64,000 bases of DNA from Corallococcus soli (GCF_014930455.1 NZ_JAAIYO010000007.1:186001-250000); one strand, 5' to 3'; shown: positions 43,201 to 54,721, counted from the stretch's first letter. Made by a program: numbers and translations. Notes: a model not told the origin generated them from the letters alone.

Positions 43201-45973
43201 GGTATTGCTCGGAGCCGGATTCCTCGTCGTAGTAGTAGCCGTAGTTCTCCTCCAGCGACTGGTACTCCAGCTCCACCGTCTTCGGCCCCTTGCCGTCGGC
43301 GACGGGCTGACCGCTCCAGTCCACCACCAGGCCCGACACCGTGAAGGGCGTGCCCGCCTTCACCTTCTGCGCGTTGGCCTGGAGGCCCAGGTAGTAGGCC
43401 TCCGGGTGCACCGGCACGTTCGCCTCGCCGATGGTGGCGCGGCCGCTGCCGGACTCGAAGACGCTGGCCACGGCGGACAGCCGCGTCGCACCCTTGATGG
43501 GTCCCGACGCCGCCTGCGCCGGACACTTGAGCAGCGCCTGTCCCTTCGCATCCAGCGTGCCCTTCACCTGGCCCAGCGTGACGGGCCGGGGCTCGTTGCC
43601 GTCCTGGCGCCAGAGGCCGTAGGTGTACTGCCCGTTCTGCTTGGGCTTGAAGGGCACCGACTCCAGGCGGCACGTCATCTCCACCGGGCTGCCCTCCGCC
43701 GAGCCGCCGAAGAGGTACGCGGCCTCCACGGCCACGGGGATCTCCCCGCCCTGCTTGTAGCCGGGGGCCTGCGCGGCCGCGGTCACCTTCATGCGCTCCG
43801 GGACGAACTCCTCCACGCTCAGGCCGTAGGAGGCCACCTCGCGGTCGGCGATCCTCAGGTGCACCGAATAGCGGCCCGTGTCCTGGAAGGCCGCGAACGT
43901 CTGGTCCAGCGACACGAGGCCCGCCGCGTTCGTCTTCAGCGTCTCCTTGCGGATTTCACGCTCGCGCGGGTCGATGACGCGCACCTCCACCGGCATGCCC
44001 GCGGGCGGCGCCAGGTTGTCCTGGCCGCGCAGCACCGCGGCCACGTGCGCGGTGTCACCAGGACGGTACACGCCGCGGTCGGACCAGAGGGAGGCGCGGT
44101 ACGGCTGCGCGGCGCGGTACGGCTCGCCCTGCACGTCCGAGTTGGCGATCTCCGTCTTGAGCTCGTCGTACTTGAGGTACGTCAGCTCTTCGCCCTTCCG
44201 GGCCACGAGCGCGAACGGCTCGCTGTCATCCGCGTCCGGCGCGGGCACCTTGAGCTGGCAGCCGGCGTCTGCCTGCGTGGTGCAGCGGGCCACCGTCTGC
44301 CCGCTCTTCTTCACCAGCGACACCTCCACGCCGGACAGGGGTTCGGTGCTCTCCAGGCCGAGCGCCCAGACCCAGACCTCGCCGGAGTCCTTGGAGCCCG
44401 GCGCGGGCCCGCCCTTCTTGGCGACGAGGCTCAGGTCGGTGAGCAGGATGCGGGAGGCGGCGCGGTGGTCGCCGCGCTCGGCGGTGATCTCCACGAGGCC
44501 GCGCGTGGCGGCGGGCACCAGCGACGCCACGTCCACGTAGGTGGTGAGCAGCGCGTCCGGCGTCGACTTGAGGGGCACGTCCTTGCGCAGCAGCACGTTG
44601 CTGGTCCGCTCGTCCGCCTTCTCGTTGGAGTCGTTGCTCATCCAGAAGACGAGGTTCTCCGGCGGCACGTTGCGCACCGTGAGCGTCACCTCCTCCAGGT
44701 TGAGGTGCTGCAGGGGCAGGTTCTTCCACGCGCTGCGCGGCAGGTAGCGACCGCTGGTGGAGAAGCGCACCTGGGGCGCTCGGGCGGGCACGGAGTAGCC
44801 GCGCGAGAAGGTGCCCAGGAAGGTGCCACCGCCCACGGTGGGCGTGCCCTCCGCGATGGAGAGCGTGTGGGGGCCGCGCTTGAAGTCACCGAAGATGCGG
44901 AAGCCACGGCGCGACGGCGCGACGGTGAACTTCACCTTGGGCTTGAAGCGGAGGGCCTCCGCGGCCACGGCGTCGCTCAGCGAGCAGCCCCGGTTGTCGT
45001 CGTCGTAGTAGTAGGAATCCCACCGCTCATCGACAGGGCTGGGGGACGCGTCCGCCTCCACGTCGCGGCAGCTCACCTCGAAGAAGTAGCCGTTGGCGCC
45101 CTCCTCCAGGCTGACGTAGGTGATGTCCGTGCGCTTGCCGCCGGCCAGCGGGAAGCTGGCGTTGGCCGCCGGAGCGCGGGTGTCGGGCGCTCCCGCCTGC
45201 GCCAGCCCGTCACGCAGCGCGAACTGCACGATGGACGCGGGCCGCAGCTTCGGGTGGGTGAGCGTCACGGCCAGCGAGTTGCGCGTGTCCGCGCGGGTGG
45301 CCCACTTCACGTCCGTGATGGCGGCGTCCCCGACGCGGAAGCTCGAACGGGAGCGCACGGCGGCCAGCTCCACCGGCCCGGAGAAGGTGACGTTCAGCTC
45401 CACCAGGCCCTTGATCAAATCCATCCGCGTGGGCACCGCCTGGACGAACTTGAAGGCGTACGTGGTGAAGTTGTAGCGCCACGCCCGCTCCGACGGCGGC
45501 TTGACGACGCCCACGTCGGTGCCCACGGCGTCCACCGACACGATGTACGTCGCGCCGGCCGTGAAGCCGGGGGCCGCCGGGGTGAAGCGCAGCGACGACG
45601 GCCCGGTCCACGACAGGCTGCCGGCCACCGGGGGCGAAATCGTCAGCACGCTGCCCAGGACGGATTCGTTGGACGGGCGCACGGGGCGGGAGAACTCGAC
45701 GACGATGCCTTCGGGGAGGCTGTTCTCGCTGCCCAGCTCGTGGATGACGGGCGTCAGCGTCTCCGTCCGCATCAGGGCCGCGACGGGAGAGGTGCCCGGC
45801 TTCGTGGCCTCCGTCGCCCCGGAGGTGGCGGGGGTGATGGGGGTGGCGGGCGGCGGTGACGCGGGCTCCTGCTTGCAGCCGGCGAGCAGCGCGCCCACCA
45901 GGAACGCCGGCAGCAGCCAGCGGGCACGGGGTGCGCGCGGGGGCCTGGGCGGGACAGCGGACTGCGGGGACAT
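40244..45973 (-). CDS. Bacterial alpha-2-macroglobulin lipoprotein (YfhM-like)
   Basis: 1909 residues, somewhat longer than E. coli YfhM. Lipobox Leu-Ala-Gly-Cys near the N-terminus, then repeated macroglobulin beta domains, a bait-like region and the thioester domain. The thioester motif Cys-Ile-Glu-Gln is intact with Cys at about residue 1426 (YPHGCIEQTTS). It should trap external proteases in the periplasm while the partner PBP1C repairs peptidoglycan. Directly upstream of pbpC. Confidence 0.95.
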   Translation of the reverse strand: MSPQSAVPPRPPRAPRARWLLPAFLVGALLAGCKQEPASPPPATPITPATSGATEATKPGTSPVAALMRTETLTPVIHELGSENSLPEGIVVEFSRPVRPSNESVLGSVLTISPPVAGSLSWTGPSSLRFTPAAPGFTAGATYIVSVDAVGTDVGVVKPPSERAWRYNFTTYAFKFVQAVPTRMDLIKGLVELNVTFSGPVELAAVRSRSSFRVGDAAITDVKWATRADTRNSLAVTLTHPKLRPASIVQFALRDGLAQAGAPDTRAPAANASFPLAGGKRTDITYVSLEEGANGYFFEVSCRDVEADASPSPVDERWDSYYYDDDNRGCSLSDAVAAEALRFKPKVKFTVAPSRRGFRIFGDFKRGPHTLSIAEGTPTVGGGTFLGTFSRGYSVPARAPQVRFSTSGRYLPRSAWKNLPLQHLNLEEVTLTVRNVPPENLVFWMSNDSNEKADERTSNVLLRKDVPLKSTPDALLTTYVDVASLVPAATRGLVEITAERGDHRAASRILLTDLSLVAKKGGPAPGSKDSGEVWVWALGLESTEPLSGVEVSLVKKSGQTVARCTTQADAGCQLKVPAPDADDSEPFALVARKGEELTYLKYDELKTEIANSDVQGEPYRAAQPYRASLWSDRGVYRPGDTAHVAAVLRGQDNLAPPAGMPVEVRVIDPREREIRKETLKTNAAGLVSLDQTFAAFQDTGRYSVHLRIADREVASYGLSVEEFVPERMKVTAAAQAPGYKQGGEIPVAVEAAYLFGGSAEGSPVEMTCRLESVPFKPKQNGQYTYGLWRQDGNEPRPVTLGQVKGTLDAKGQALLKCPAQAASGPIKGATRLSAVASVFESGSGRATIGEANVPVHPEAYYLGLQANAQKVKAGTPFTVSGLVVDWSGQPVADGKGPKTVELEYQSLEENYGYYYDEESGSEQYQRYLRPQRDGQLTVKVEGGRFSATVTPSKGGAGYLVRARAGATQTDLTLEGEGRYYWWGEGSRVDQTPRPLKPTALELSLPAKGKVGEALTVKVKAPYRGRVLFTVETDRVLFTAWKQAEPGEVSWSFTPTEYAPNVYVSAFLVKDPHLESAKAFMPDRAFGVGSIALEPVDFTQAVTLTVPKEVRSNDTLTVDLAVEGVDGPTFATVAVVDEGILSLTRFQSPDPLKEIFTRRALGIQTFETVGWALLVPPGGNSSSTGGDEAGGAAGRVQPVKPVALWSGVVEVPASGKLRVPFKLPQYRGAVRVMVVTAGNKRVGRASAQVVVRDPLVLQATLPRFLTQNDDIQIPVFVTNLSGKAQDVKVTLAAEALAVPGMAMPENAGSPLKLSGMSEGRARLEDGKSRTFVFQGRAVQSVGAARLLVTVEGGGYTSREQLDVPLSPAGPRERRIQQVELAQGTTDLGPLLQGWVPTTERTTVWVTNNPYAKSLQHLSYLVRYPHGCIEQTTSSTRPLLFVSQLVDRVDPTLVSTAKVGDMVQSGINRVLSMQTASGGFSYWPGAVEPVAWGTAYATHMLLDARKLKYPVPEDRLESALTWLGNELTQKEGRLGQDDHYGQHAESYMHYVLASAGKGRKARVQALVNTLEAGAKKTPLTGEQLEDLYLLKAALWLSGDRRYEKDLRGPDLSPVTDERKNNWSFYSDRRRRGMMLSTFQDLFGDAPEGEPLARMVATALQSRTSAYYSTQELVWGITGLGKRLQGTAASFTPPTLTAGGKALAPSPEKDARVSDRTWSLARASERAGLSLDMKDKGTGSVYLIVNSEGVRTTPEVKVGGQGLTLKRTWHSLDGTELDLKSTPVKLADLIYVQLEVTNTTGERIQNIALVDRLPAGWEIENARLGRGGSVDWVSADEQWAADYVNVRDDRMEVFGALQARETKKVVYAVRAVTAGSFTLPSAEAEAMYDSETWARESAGTVHVAGPWKEELL

Positions 45974-46244
45974 GTTTCCTCCGGGGGTGGCGGCGGGACC
46001 GATTTCATTCCGCGTGCCGTGCGTGGGGCTCCTCGGAGGCGCACGGAAAGTGCGGCCCGGCGACCACGTGCCGGCGCTCCCCCATGCGCGTCCGCAGGCC
46101 CACAGGGTGTCCGGGCAGCCGCACTCGGGTGGCTTCCGGACGCGCGCGGGACGCGGGGTTTCGGCGCGCAGACTGGCGGTGGAGGGGCTCGCGGGTCAAC
46201 TGGGGGACCCCGGGAGTCGGCCGGAGCGCTAGGGTGGCCGGCCC

Positions 46245-46979
46245 ATGGTGCTGCCCGTCCGATTCGTCCTCATGCGCCCGCGCAACGCGGAGAACCTGGG
46301 CGCCGCCGCCCGAGCCCTGAAGAACTGCGGCCTGTCCGACTGGGCCTGGGTGACACCGGAGGTGGAGGACCTGGGGCCGGCGCACCGGCTGGCCGTGCAC
46401 GCGGAGGACATGCTGGGTGGGGTGAAGCGGCCGGACACGCTGGAGGCCGCCCTGTCCGACTGCGTCTGGGTGGTGGGGACCAGCTCGCGCAAGGTGGAGG
46501 GCAAGCGACGCCTGTCACCCCGGGCCGTCGGTGAGGAGCTGGTGGCGCGTGCGGCGCAGGGCCCGGTGGCGCTCGTCTTCGGGGATGAGCGCAGCGGGCT
46601 CACCAACGCTGAGGTGGAGCGCTGCCATGACCTGTCCGCGGTGCCCACCGCGCCGGAGCAGCCGTCCATCAACCTGGCGCAGGCGGTGCTGCTCTACGCC
46701 TACGAGGTGCGGATGGCCGCGCTCGCCCAGAGCGCGCCGCCGCCCGGGCCCCTCCCGCTGGCCGCCACGGACGCGGAGCTGGCGCGGGTGGAGTCCACGC
46801 TGGAGGCGCTGCTGACCACGGGCGGCTTCCTGGTGGACGAGCAGCCCGGGCGCACGGCGGTAAGGGACCTGTTCGCGCCCCTGCGCCGCTCCCGGCTCAC
46901 GCGCAACGAAGCGCGGCTGTGGCTGGCCGCGCTGCACACCGTGCGCAAGCACTTCCCTCCCCCCAAGGCCGGGGGCTGA
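46245..46979 (+). CDS. SpoU/TrmJ-type RNA 2'-O-methyltransferase
   Basis: 244 residues. SPOUT fold signatures: VLMRPRNAENLGAAARALKN at the start, ALVFGDERSGLTNAEVERC and PSINLAQAVLLYAYEV forming the knotted SAM site. The C-terminal helical extension is of the TrmJ kind. Likely methylates ribose in tRNA position 32; rRNA targets cannot be excluded. Confidence 0.88.
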   Translation: MVLPVRFVLMRPRNAENLGAAARALKNCGLSDWAWVTPEVEDLGPAHRLAVHAEDMLGGVKRPDTLEAALSDCVWVVGTSSRKVEGKRRLSPRAVGEELVARAAQGPVALVFGDERSGLTNAEVERCHDLSAVPTAPEQPSINLAQAVLLYAYEVRMAALAQSAPPPGPLPLAATDAELARVESTLEALLTTGGFLVDEQPGRTAVRDLFAPLRRSRLTRNEARLWLAALHTVRKHFPPPKAGG

Positions 46980-47095
46980 GCAGGCGGGAAGGCCAGCCCT
47001 CGCGGCGGGCCATCATGCCCGGGCGTCCCTACCCTCCCTGGAAGCCCGAAGGAAGCACTGGAGGCTTCACCAACGACGCAATGGGAGGACTTCGC

Positions 47096-47314
47096 GTGGA
47101 CCACATGCCCTACGAATCCATGGTGGTGGGAGGCAGCGAGCCCGGCGCGGGCGCGCCCCGGCAGGACCCTTCACAGGAGCCGCCCGGTCGCACGCCGAAG
47201 ACGGCCGAGTCCGGAGGCCAGGAAAACGAGGGCCGCCGCATGCCACAGGGCGAGCCCGGCAAGACGCCCGGCTCCGCTGAAGGCGAGGATCCGGACAGCC
47301 CTCCCCGGAAGTAA
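47096..47314 (+). CDS. Small disordered hypothetical protein
   Basis: 72 residues from a GTG six bases after GGGAGG; the frame is open further upstream, without a good start signal. Rich in Pro, Gly, Glu and Ser (TPKTAESGGQENEGRR), probably disordered. No homology recognised. It could be a short real gene because the ribosome-binding site is good and there is room between neighbours. Confidence 0.4.
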   Translation: MDHMPYESMVVGGSEPGAGAPRQDPSQEPPGRTPKTAESGGQENEGRRMPQGEPGKTPGSAEGEDPDSPPRK

Positions 47315-47356
47315 CCCCAACGCACGGCCGCCCTGCGCGGCTACAGTGCCGCGCCC

Positions 47357-48184
47357 ATGCCTCGCAAGCCCGAACGGCCACCGAAGTCCCCTCCCCGCCC
47401 CAACCGCTGGGAGGGCAAGGAGAAGCCGGACTGGCTGTCCCGGGCACTGGCCCGCGCGGGCGCCATGCCCCAGAAGGACGCGGAGGCCGCCATCAAGGCG
47501 GGCCGGGTGAGCATCAACGGCCACGTCGTGAAGACGCACCTGACGCCCGTGCCACCCGACGCCGTCATCAAGGTGGACGGCCTGCCGGTGCGCAAGGTGG
47601 CGCCCACCCACGTCCTGGCCTTCCACAAGCCCGCGGGCGTGCTGTCCTCCACCGCGCGCCAGCACCGCACCGGCACCGTGTTCGAAGTGCTGCTGCCCCA
47701 GTTGCCCACGGAGCTCGCCAGCTACACCTGGCACGCGGTGGGGCGGCTGGACGTGGACACCACGGGCCTGCTGCTCTTCACCAACGACGACAAGCTCGTC
47801 GCCCACGTCACGTCCCCGGAGACGAACCTGCCCAAGCGCTACGTGGCCACGGTGTTCAGCATCGCGGACGAGGAGCGCGTGGCGCCGCTGCGCCAGGGGA
47901 TGGTGCTGGATGACGGCCCCGCCCGCCCCGCCGTGGTGCGCGTGCGCGACGAGAAGACGGTGGAGGTGACGCTCACGGAGGGGCGCCACCATCAGGTGAA
48001 GCGGATGCTGGGCGCCGTGGGCCTGCCCGCCCGCGCGCTCCACCGGGAGGCCGTGGGCGACATCGTCCTGGGCGACCTGCCCGAGGGCGGCTTCCGGCTC
48101 CTCACCGACGAGGAGGTCCGCGACAAGCTGCACTACACCGGCCGCGCGCCCGCCACCGCCATCCCGGAGGCCGAGGACGCCTGA
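47357..48184 (+). CDS. Pseudouridine synthase, RsuA/RluB family
   Basis: 275 residues. An S4 RNA-binding domain (SRALARAGAMPQKDAEAAIK, AGRVSINGHVV) precedes the catalytic domain with the active aspartate in VGRLDVDTTGLLLFTNDD and the family motif HHQVKRMLGAVG. RluB/RsuA enzymes modify one uridine in 23S or 16S rRNA; which one cannot be told here. Confidence 0.9.
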   Translation: MPRKPERPPKSPPRPNRWEGKEKPDWLSRALARAGAMPQKDAEAAIKAGRVSINGHVVKTHLTPVPPDAVIKVDGLPVRKVAPTHVLAFHKPAGVLSSTARQHRTGTVFEVLLPQLPTELASYTWHAVGRLDVDTTGLLLFTNDDKLVAHVTSPETNLPKRYVATVFSIADEERVAPLRQGMVLDDGPARPAVVRVRDEKTVEVTLTEGRHHQVKRMLGAVGLPARALHREAVGDIVLGDLPEGGFRLLTDEEVRDKLHYTGRAPATAIPEAEDA

Positions 48185-48283
48185 CGGGTCCCCGGGGCTG
48201 GGCTCCAGCGGTGCCTCGAAACAGGGCCCCCACGGGTGACTTCGCGGTTAGCGCGGCCCGCCGGAAGGGATAGGGTGCGCCCC

Positions 48284-49687
48284 ATGGCGGACTTCGACCT
48301 GGTGGTCATCGGCTCTGGACCGGCCGGAGAGTGGGGGGCAATCCAGGCCTCGCTTTCGGGCAAGCGGGTGGCGGTGGTGGAGCGCGAGCCGGTGCTCGGC
48401 GGCACCGCGGCCAACACCGGCACCCTCCCCTCCAAGACGCTGCGCGAGACGGCCCTGCACCTGTCCGGCTTCAAGGCGCGCGGCCTCTACAGCGTGGACG
48501 CCACCCTGCGCCACGAAGCCACCGTCTCCGACTTCCTCTTCCGCGAGCGCCGCGTGAAGCAGATGGAGCGCGAGCGCATCCACAAGAACCTGCAGCGCCA
48601 CGGCGTCACGGTCTTCCAGGGCCGGGGCTCCCTGCTGGACGCGCACACCGTGCAGGTCACCCACGATGGCGCCGTGGTGGCGACGCTCGCCGCCTCCACC
48701 ATCCTCATCGCCACCGGCTCGTCGCCCTACCGCCCGCCCATGTATCCCTTCGGCGATCCGCGCGTGCACGACTCGGATGAGATCCTGGACATCACCACCC
48801 TGCCCCGCACGCTGGTGGTGGTGGGCGGCGGCGTCATCGGCTGTGAGTACGCGTGCATGTTCGCCGCGCTCGGCATCCCGGTGACGCTGGTGGAGGTGAA
48901 GCACGAGCTGCTGGCCTTCCTGGACGGCGAAGTCGGTCAGCTGCTGCGCGACTGCATGGAGACGCTGGGCGTGCGGCTGCGCCTGGGCCAGGTGGTGGAG
49001 TCCGCGCACGTCCCCGAGTCCCACGAGGAGCCCATCCGCCTGAGGCTGTCCACGGGCGAGGTGCTGGAGGCCGACCAGGTGCTGGTGGCCTCCGGCCGCA
49101 CCTCCAACACCGCGGGCCTGGGCATCGAGGCGCTGGGCGTGAAGCAGGGCAAGCGCGGGCAGATTGAAGTCGGGCTCGCGTACCAGACGGCCGTGCCCCA
49201 CATCTACGCGGTGGGGGACGTCATCGGCTTCCCGGCGCTGGCCTCCACGTCCATGGAGCAGGCCCGCATCGCGATGGAGCACGCCTTCGGGCCGGGCAAG
49301 CGCACCCTGACGCCCATCCTGCCCTATGGCATCTACACCATCCCGGAAGTCTCCATGGCGGGCGACACCGAGGAGTCCCTGCGCACGCGCGGCATCCCCT
49401 ACGTCGTCGGCCGCGCCACCTTCGACACCAACCCGCGCGGGCAGATCATCGGGGAGCGGCAGGGCCTCTTGAAGCTGCTCTTCCACCGCGATGACCTGAA
49501 GCTGCTGGGCGTGCACATCCTGGGCGAGCAGGCCACGGAGCTGGTGCACGTGGGGCTCACCGCGCTGCTCACCGGCTCCACCGCGCAGCTCTTCGTGGAG
49601 ACCTGCTTCAACTACCCGACGCTGTCGGAGGCCTACAAGGCCGCCACCTACGACGCGTTGGATCAGGTGCGCGTCAGCAGCACCTGA
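48284..49687 (+). CDS. sthA: Soluble pyridine nucleotide transhydrogenase SthA
   Basis: 467 residues. FAD site LVVIGSGPAGEWGAIQAS; the usual redox disulfide is replaced by GTAANTGTLPSKTLRET, the SthA hallmark that separates it from lipoamide dehydrogenases; NAD site VVVGGGVIGCEYACMFAALG; and the second FAD contact YAVGDVIGFP. It moves hydride between NADPH and NAD+. Confidence 0.95.
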   Translation: MADFDLVVIGSGPAGEWGAIQASLSGKRVAVVEREPVLGGTAANTGTLPSKTLRETALHLSGFKARGLYSVDATLRHEATVSDFLFRERRVKQMERERIHKNLQRHGVTVFQGRGSLLDAHTVQVTHDGAVVATLAASTILIATGSSPYRPPMYPFGDPRVHDSDEILDITTLPRTLVVVGGGVIGCEYACMFAALGIPVTLVEVKHELLAFLDGEVGQLLRDCMETLGVRLRLGQVVESAHVPESHEEPIRLRLSTGEVLEADQVLVASGRTSNTAGLGIEALGVKQGKRGQIEVGLAYQTAVPHIYAVGDVIGFPALASTSMEQARIAMEHAFGPGKRTLTPILPYGIYTIPEVSMAGDTEESLRTRGIPYVVGRATFDTNPRGQIIGERQGLLKLLFHRDDLKLLGVHILGEQATELVHVGLTALLTGSTAQLFVETCFNYPTLSEAYKAATYDALDQVRVSST

Positions 49688-49703
49688 TCTCCCGGCGCCA
49701 TCC

Positions 49704-50030
49704 TCAGCGCGAGTCCTTGAGGCTGCCCACCGTGAAGCCCGCCTCGCGCCGGGCCACGCGGTTCACGTCATCCGACGACACGCGCGCCATGGCAGGTGCG
49801 GCCGGGGGCTTCCGGGACGCCTCCCGAGGCGGAATGGAGGGAGCGCCCCGGCCCGAGGCGCCCTGGAGGAGCGAGCGGATCCGCTCCCAGCGCACCTTCT
49901 CCTCCACCATGAGCTGCACCAGCTCCTCGCGGGCGGACGCGTCCGGCAGGTCCGACGCCGCCGACGCCACCTTGTCCATGAAGGGCAGCAGGTAACCGAA
50001 GTCCCGGTCGAAGTTCAGGGGGTTCGCCAT
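49704..50030 (-). CDS. Hypothetical protein
   Basis: 108 residues from the ATG at 50030. The first half is helical and acidic (FGYLLPFMDKVASAASDLPD, EELVQLMVEEKVRWERIRSL); the second half is Pro/Arg-rich and disordered. No family recognised. It lies 10 bp after the SnoaL-like gene and is probably co-transcribed with it. Confidence 0.6.
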   Translation of the reverse strand: MANPLNFDRDFGYLLPFMDKVASAASDLPDASAREELVQLMVEEKVRWERIRSLLQGASGRGAPSIPPREASRKPPAAPAMARVSSDDVNRVARREAGFTVGSLKDSR

Positions 50031-50040
50031 GGGGGGCACC

Positions 50041-50403
50041 TTATCCGTGGTAGACGCGCGACGCGACGATGCGCCCGCCCCGGACCTCCAGCACCTCCGC
50101 CACCGGCAGGGGCGCTTCATTGGGGGCGTGCCGCAGGTACTCCATGAACACCCGGTCGCCGTCGGCGGTGAGGGCCGTCTCCTCGTACCGCAAGCCCGGC
50201 AGCCGGGCGATGGCGTCCTTCCACCACCGCTCCAGGGCCGGCCGGCCCACCAGGCGCCCCCCCGTCTCCGGATGCAGGACGCGAATCTTGGGCGACGTGT
50301 GCGTTGCATCCTCCGCGTACAGCGCCACCAGGGCCGTTACGTCGTGGGCGTTGAAGGCGCGCAGCCAGGCGCGGGCCAGGGAGAAGTTTTCGCTCGCGTT
50401 CAT
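50041..50403 (-). CDS. SnoaL/NTF2-like protein
   Basis: 120 residues with the cone-shaped NTF2-like pattern: ARAWLRAFNAHDVTALVALY, then EDATHTSPK, an alpha helix (ALERWWKDAIARLPGL) and closing strands (VFMEYLRHA, VAEVLEVRGGRIVASRVY). The family includes hydratases, isomerases and binding proteins; no specific reaction can be assigned. Confidence 0.8.
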   Translation of the reverse strand: MNASENFSLARAWLRAFNAHDVTALVALYAEDATHTSPKIRVLHPETGGRLVGRPALERWWKDAIARLPGLRYEETALTADGDRVFMEYLRHAPNEAPLPVAEVLEVRGGRIVASRVYHG

Positions 50404-50559
50404 TGTTATGAAGCCTCAGCCGTAAGCAGATGGCGGAACGTAGGCGGATGTACGCCCCGCATCGTGCGGATTTGTCTGGTAACTGAGACCTGTGGGAAGT
50501 AAGGGCCCCGCCTGCTCTGTTCCCTCAGGCAATTTTTTCAAGAGAAGAAGGACCGGATC
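50404..50559 (+). promoter_or_regulatory. fusA leader/promoter region
   Basis: 156 bp between divergent genes. It is less GC-rich near its 3' end (CAATTTTTTCAAGAG), with a GAAGGA ribosome-binding site 8 bases before the fusA GTG. A promoter must lie here; no -10/-35 pair is clear enough to place. Confidence 0.5.
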
Positions 50560-52677
<2,118 letters not shown>

Positions 52678-52711
52678 TCCGGGCTTCCCAGACGCCGCTC
52701 TGGCAGTAGGA

Positions 52712-52747
52712 AGGGCGCTCCCCCACTCAAGTGGGGGGCGCCCTTTC
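52712..52747 (+). terminator. Rho-independent terminator after fusA
   Basis: AGGGCGC-TCCCCCACT, 2-base loop, AGTGGGGGG-CGCCCT, then TTTCGCTTT. Strong stem, moderate T-tract, 35 bp after the fusA stop. Confidence 0.8.
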
Positions 52748-52780
52748 GCTTTCCCCCTCCCCTTTCCAGAGGTTCTTCCC

Positions 52781-54721
52781 GTGACGCTGCTCCGCGCCGC
52801 CAACGTCCAGCTCGCCTTCGGCAGCCGCACCGTCTTCGAGGGCCTCACCTTCACCATCGAGGAGGGGGAGCGCGTGGGCCTCGTCGGCGTCAACGGCTCC
52901 GGCAAGTCCTCCCTGATGAAGATATTGGCCGGCGCGTCCAAGCCGGACCTGGGCGAGCTCCAGTTGCGCCGGGGCGCCCGCGTCACCTACCTGCCCCAGG
53001 AGCCGGAGTTCCCGGAAGGCGCCACGGTGCAGAGCGAGCTGGCCGTGTCCCAGGCCCCGCTCAAGGCGGCCCTGGACGCGCACGCGGAGCTGTCGCGCAA
53101 GCTGGAGGCGGACCCCGCCAACGCCACCCAGAAGATGCTGGAGCAGATGTCCGTCCTGAGCGACCGCATTGAACAGGCGGGCGGCTGGGACACCGAACAC
53201 CACGCCAAGACGCTGCTGGACCGGCTGGGCGTGAAGGACTGGGACCGGCCGGTGTCACAGCTGTCCGGAGGCCTGCGCAAGCGCGTGGCCATTGCCCGCG
53301 CGCTGCTCACGCGCCCGGACCTGCTGCTCCTGGACGAGCCCACCAACCACCTGGACGCGGACACCGTGGACTGGCTGGAGGATGAGCTGGACAAGCTGCC
53401 CGGCGCGCTGCTGCTGGTAACGCACGACCGCTACTTCCTGGACGACCTGGTGGACCGCATCGTCGAGATCCAGCCCGGCGGCGGGCTCATCTCCTACCCC
53501 GGCAACTACGCGGCCTACGTGGAGCAGAAGCTGGTCGCCCAGGAGAACGCGGAGACGGCGGAGCACAAGCGCGGCCGGTGGATTGCCCAGGAGGTGGCGT
53601 GGCTGCGCAAGGGCCCGGAGGCGCGGCGCACCAAGAGCAAGGCGCGCATCGAGCGGGCGCAGAAGCTGCTGGCGGAGAAGGGCTTCCAGCGGCCCAAGGT
53701 GGCGGACCTGCGCGTGGTGGCGGCGCCCCGGCTGGGCCACACCGTCATCGAGGCGGAGGGGCTGGTGAAGTCCTTCGGCGAGCGCAAGGTGCTGGACGGG
53801 GTGGACTTCCGCCTCCAGCGCGGCGAGCGCGTGGGCTTCCTGGGCCCCAACGGCGTGGGCAAGACGACCTTCCTGCGCGTGATGCTGGGGGAGATCCCCG
53901 CGGACAGCGGGAAGCTCGTCATCGGGAAGAACACCAAGGTCGCCTACTACGATCAGCAGCGCGCCCAGTTGGATCCGGACCAGACGGTGTACGACGCGGC
54001 CTCCAACGGCGAGGACCACGTGCAGCTGGCCGACCAGCGGGTGGCCCTGCGCGACTACCTGGAGGACCTGCTCTTCCCGGTGCCCATGCAGCGCATGAAG
54101 GTGGGCGCGCTGTCCGGCGGCGAGCGCAACCGGCTGCTCCTGGCGCGCCTGTTCCTGGAGGGCGCCAACGTGCTGGTGCTGGACGAGCCCACCAACGACC
54201 TGGACATCGTCACGCTCAACATCCTGGAGCGGCTGCTCCTGGACTTCGCGGGCAGCACGCTGCTGGTGACGCACGACCGCTACTTCCTGGACAAGGTGGC
54301 CACCGCCATCCTCTCCTTCGACGGCCAGGGCAAGGTCACCCGCTACGAGGGCAACTACGACATGTACAAGCGGCTGCGCGAGCAGTCGCAGGCCGCCGCC
54401 CTCAAGGCCGCCCAGGCGAAGAAGAACGAGCCGAAGAAGGACGAGCCCGTCCGCGCGGAGGCGCCCGCGAAGGCCGCGCCGAAGAAGACGATCAAGCTCT
54501 CCTACAAGGACCAGCGCGAGCTGGACGGCATGGAGGCCACCATCGAGGCCGCCGAAAAGCGCAAGGCCGGGCTGGAGGCCCAGCTCGCCGCCCCGGACGT
54601 CTACAGCAACGCGTCCAAGGCGGCCGAAATCCAGCAGTCCCTGTCCGCCGCCAGCGCCGAAGTGGATCGGCTCTATGCGCGATGGCAGGAATTGCAGGAC
54701 CTGGCGGCCGGCGCGACCTGA
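52781..54721 (+). CDS. uup: ABC-F family ATPase, Uup-like
   Basis: 646 residues from a GTG. Two ABC domains without membrane segments: Walker A GVNGSGKSS and GPNGVGKTT; signatures LSGGLRKRV and LSGGERNRL; Walker B LLLLDEPTNHLDADT and LVLDEPTNDLDIVT. The interdomain linker and a basic C-terminal coiled coil (from about 545) match Uup, which binds DNA or ribosomes. Ribosome-associated translation factor is the likely role. Confidence 0.9.
   Translation: MTLLRAANVQLAFGSRTVFEGLTFTIEEGERVGLVGVNGSGKSSLMKILAGASKPDLGELQLRRGARVTYLPQEPEFPEGATVQSELAVSQAPLKAALDAHAELSRKLEADPANATQKMLEQMSVLSDRIEQAGGWDTEHHAKTLLDRLGVKDWDRPVSQLSGGLRKRVAIARALLTRPDLLLLDEPTNHLDADTVDWLEDELDKLPGALLLVTHDRYFLDDLVDRIVEIQPGGGLISYPGNYAAYVEQKLVAQENAETAEHKRGRWIAQEVAWLRKGPEARRTKSKARIERAQKLLAEKGFQRPKVADLRVVAAPRLGHTVIEAEGLVKSFGERKVLDGVDFRLQRGERVGFLGPNGVGKTTFLRVMLGEIPADSGKLVIGKNTKVAYYDQQRAQLDPDQTVYDAASNGEDHVQLADQRVALRDYLEDLLFPVPMQRMKVGALSGGERNRLLLARLFLEGANVLVLDEPTNDLDIVTLNILERLLLDFAGSTLLVTHDRYFLDKVATAILSFDGQGKVTRYEGNYDMYKRLREQSQAAALKAAQAKKNEPKKDEPVRAEAPAKAAPKKTIKLSYKDQRELDGMEATIEAAEKRKAGLEAQLAAPDVYSNASKAAEIQQSLSAASAEVDRLYARWQELQDLAAGAT

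Noticed and set aside
40277-45859. An 1860-codon open frame on the plus strand
   Set aside because: It is antisense to the alpha-2-macroglobulin gene, has His/Arg/Leu-rich composition typical of a GC-rich shadow frame, and shows no domain.
50038-50046. CTTATC word upstream of the gene at 49704-50030
   Set aside because: No matching -35-like box at 17-18 bp.
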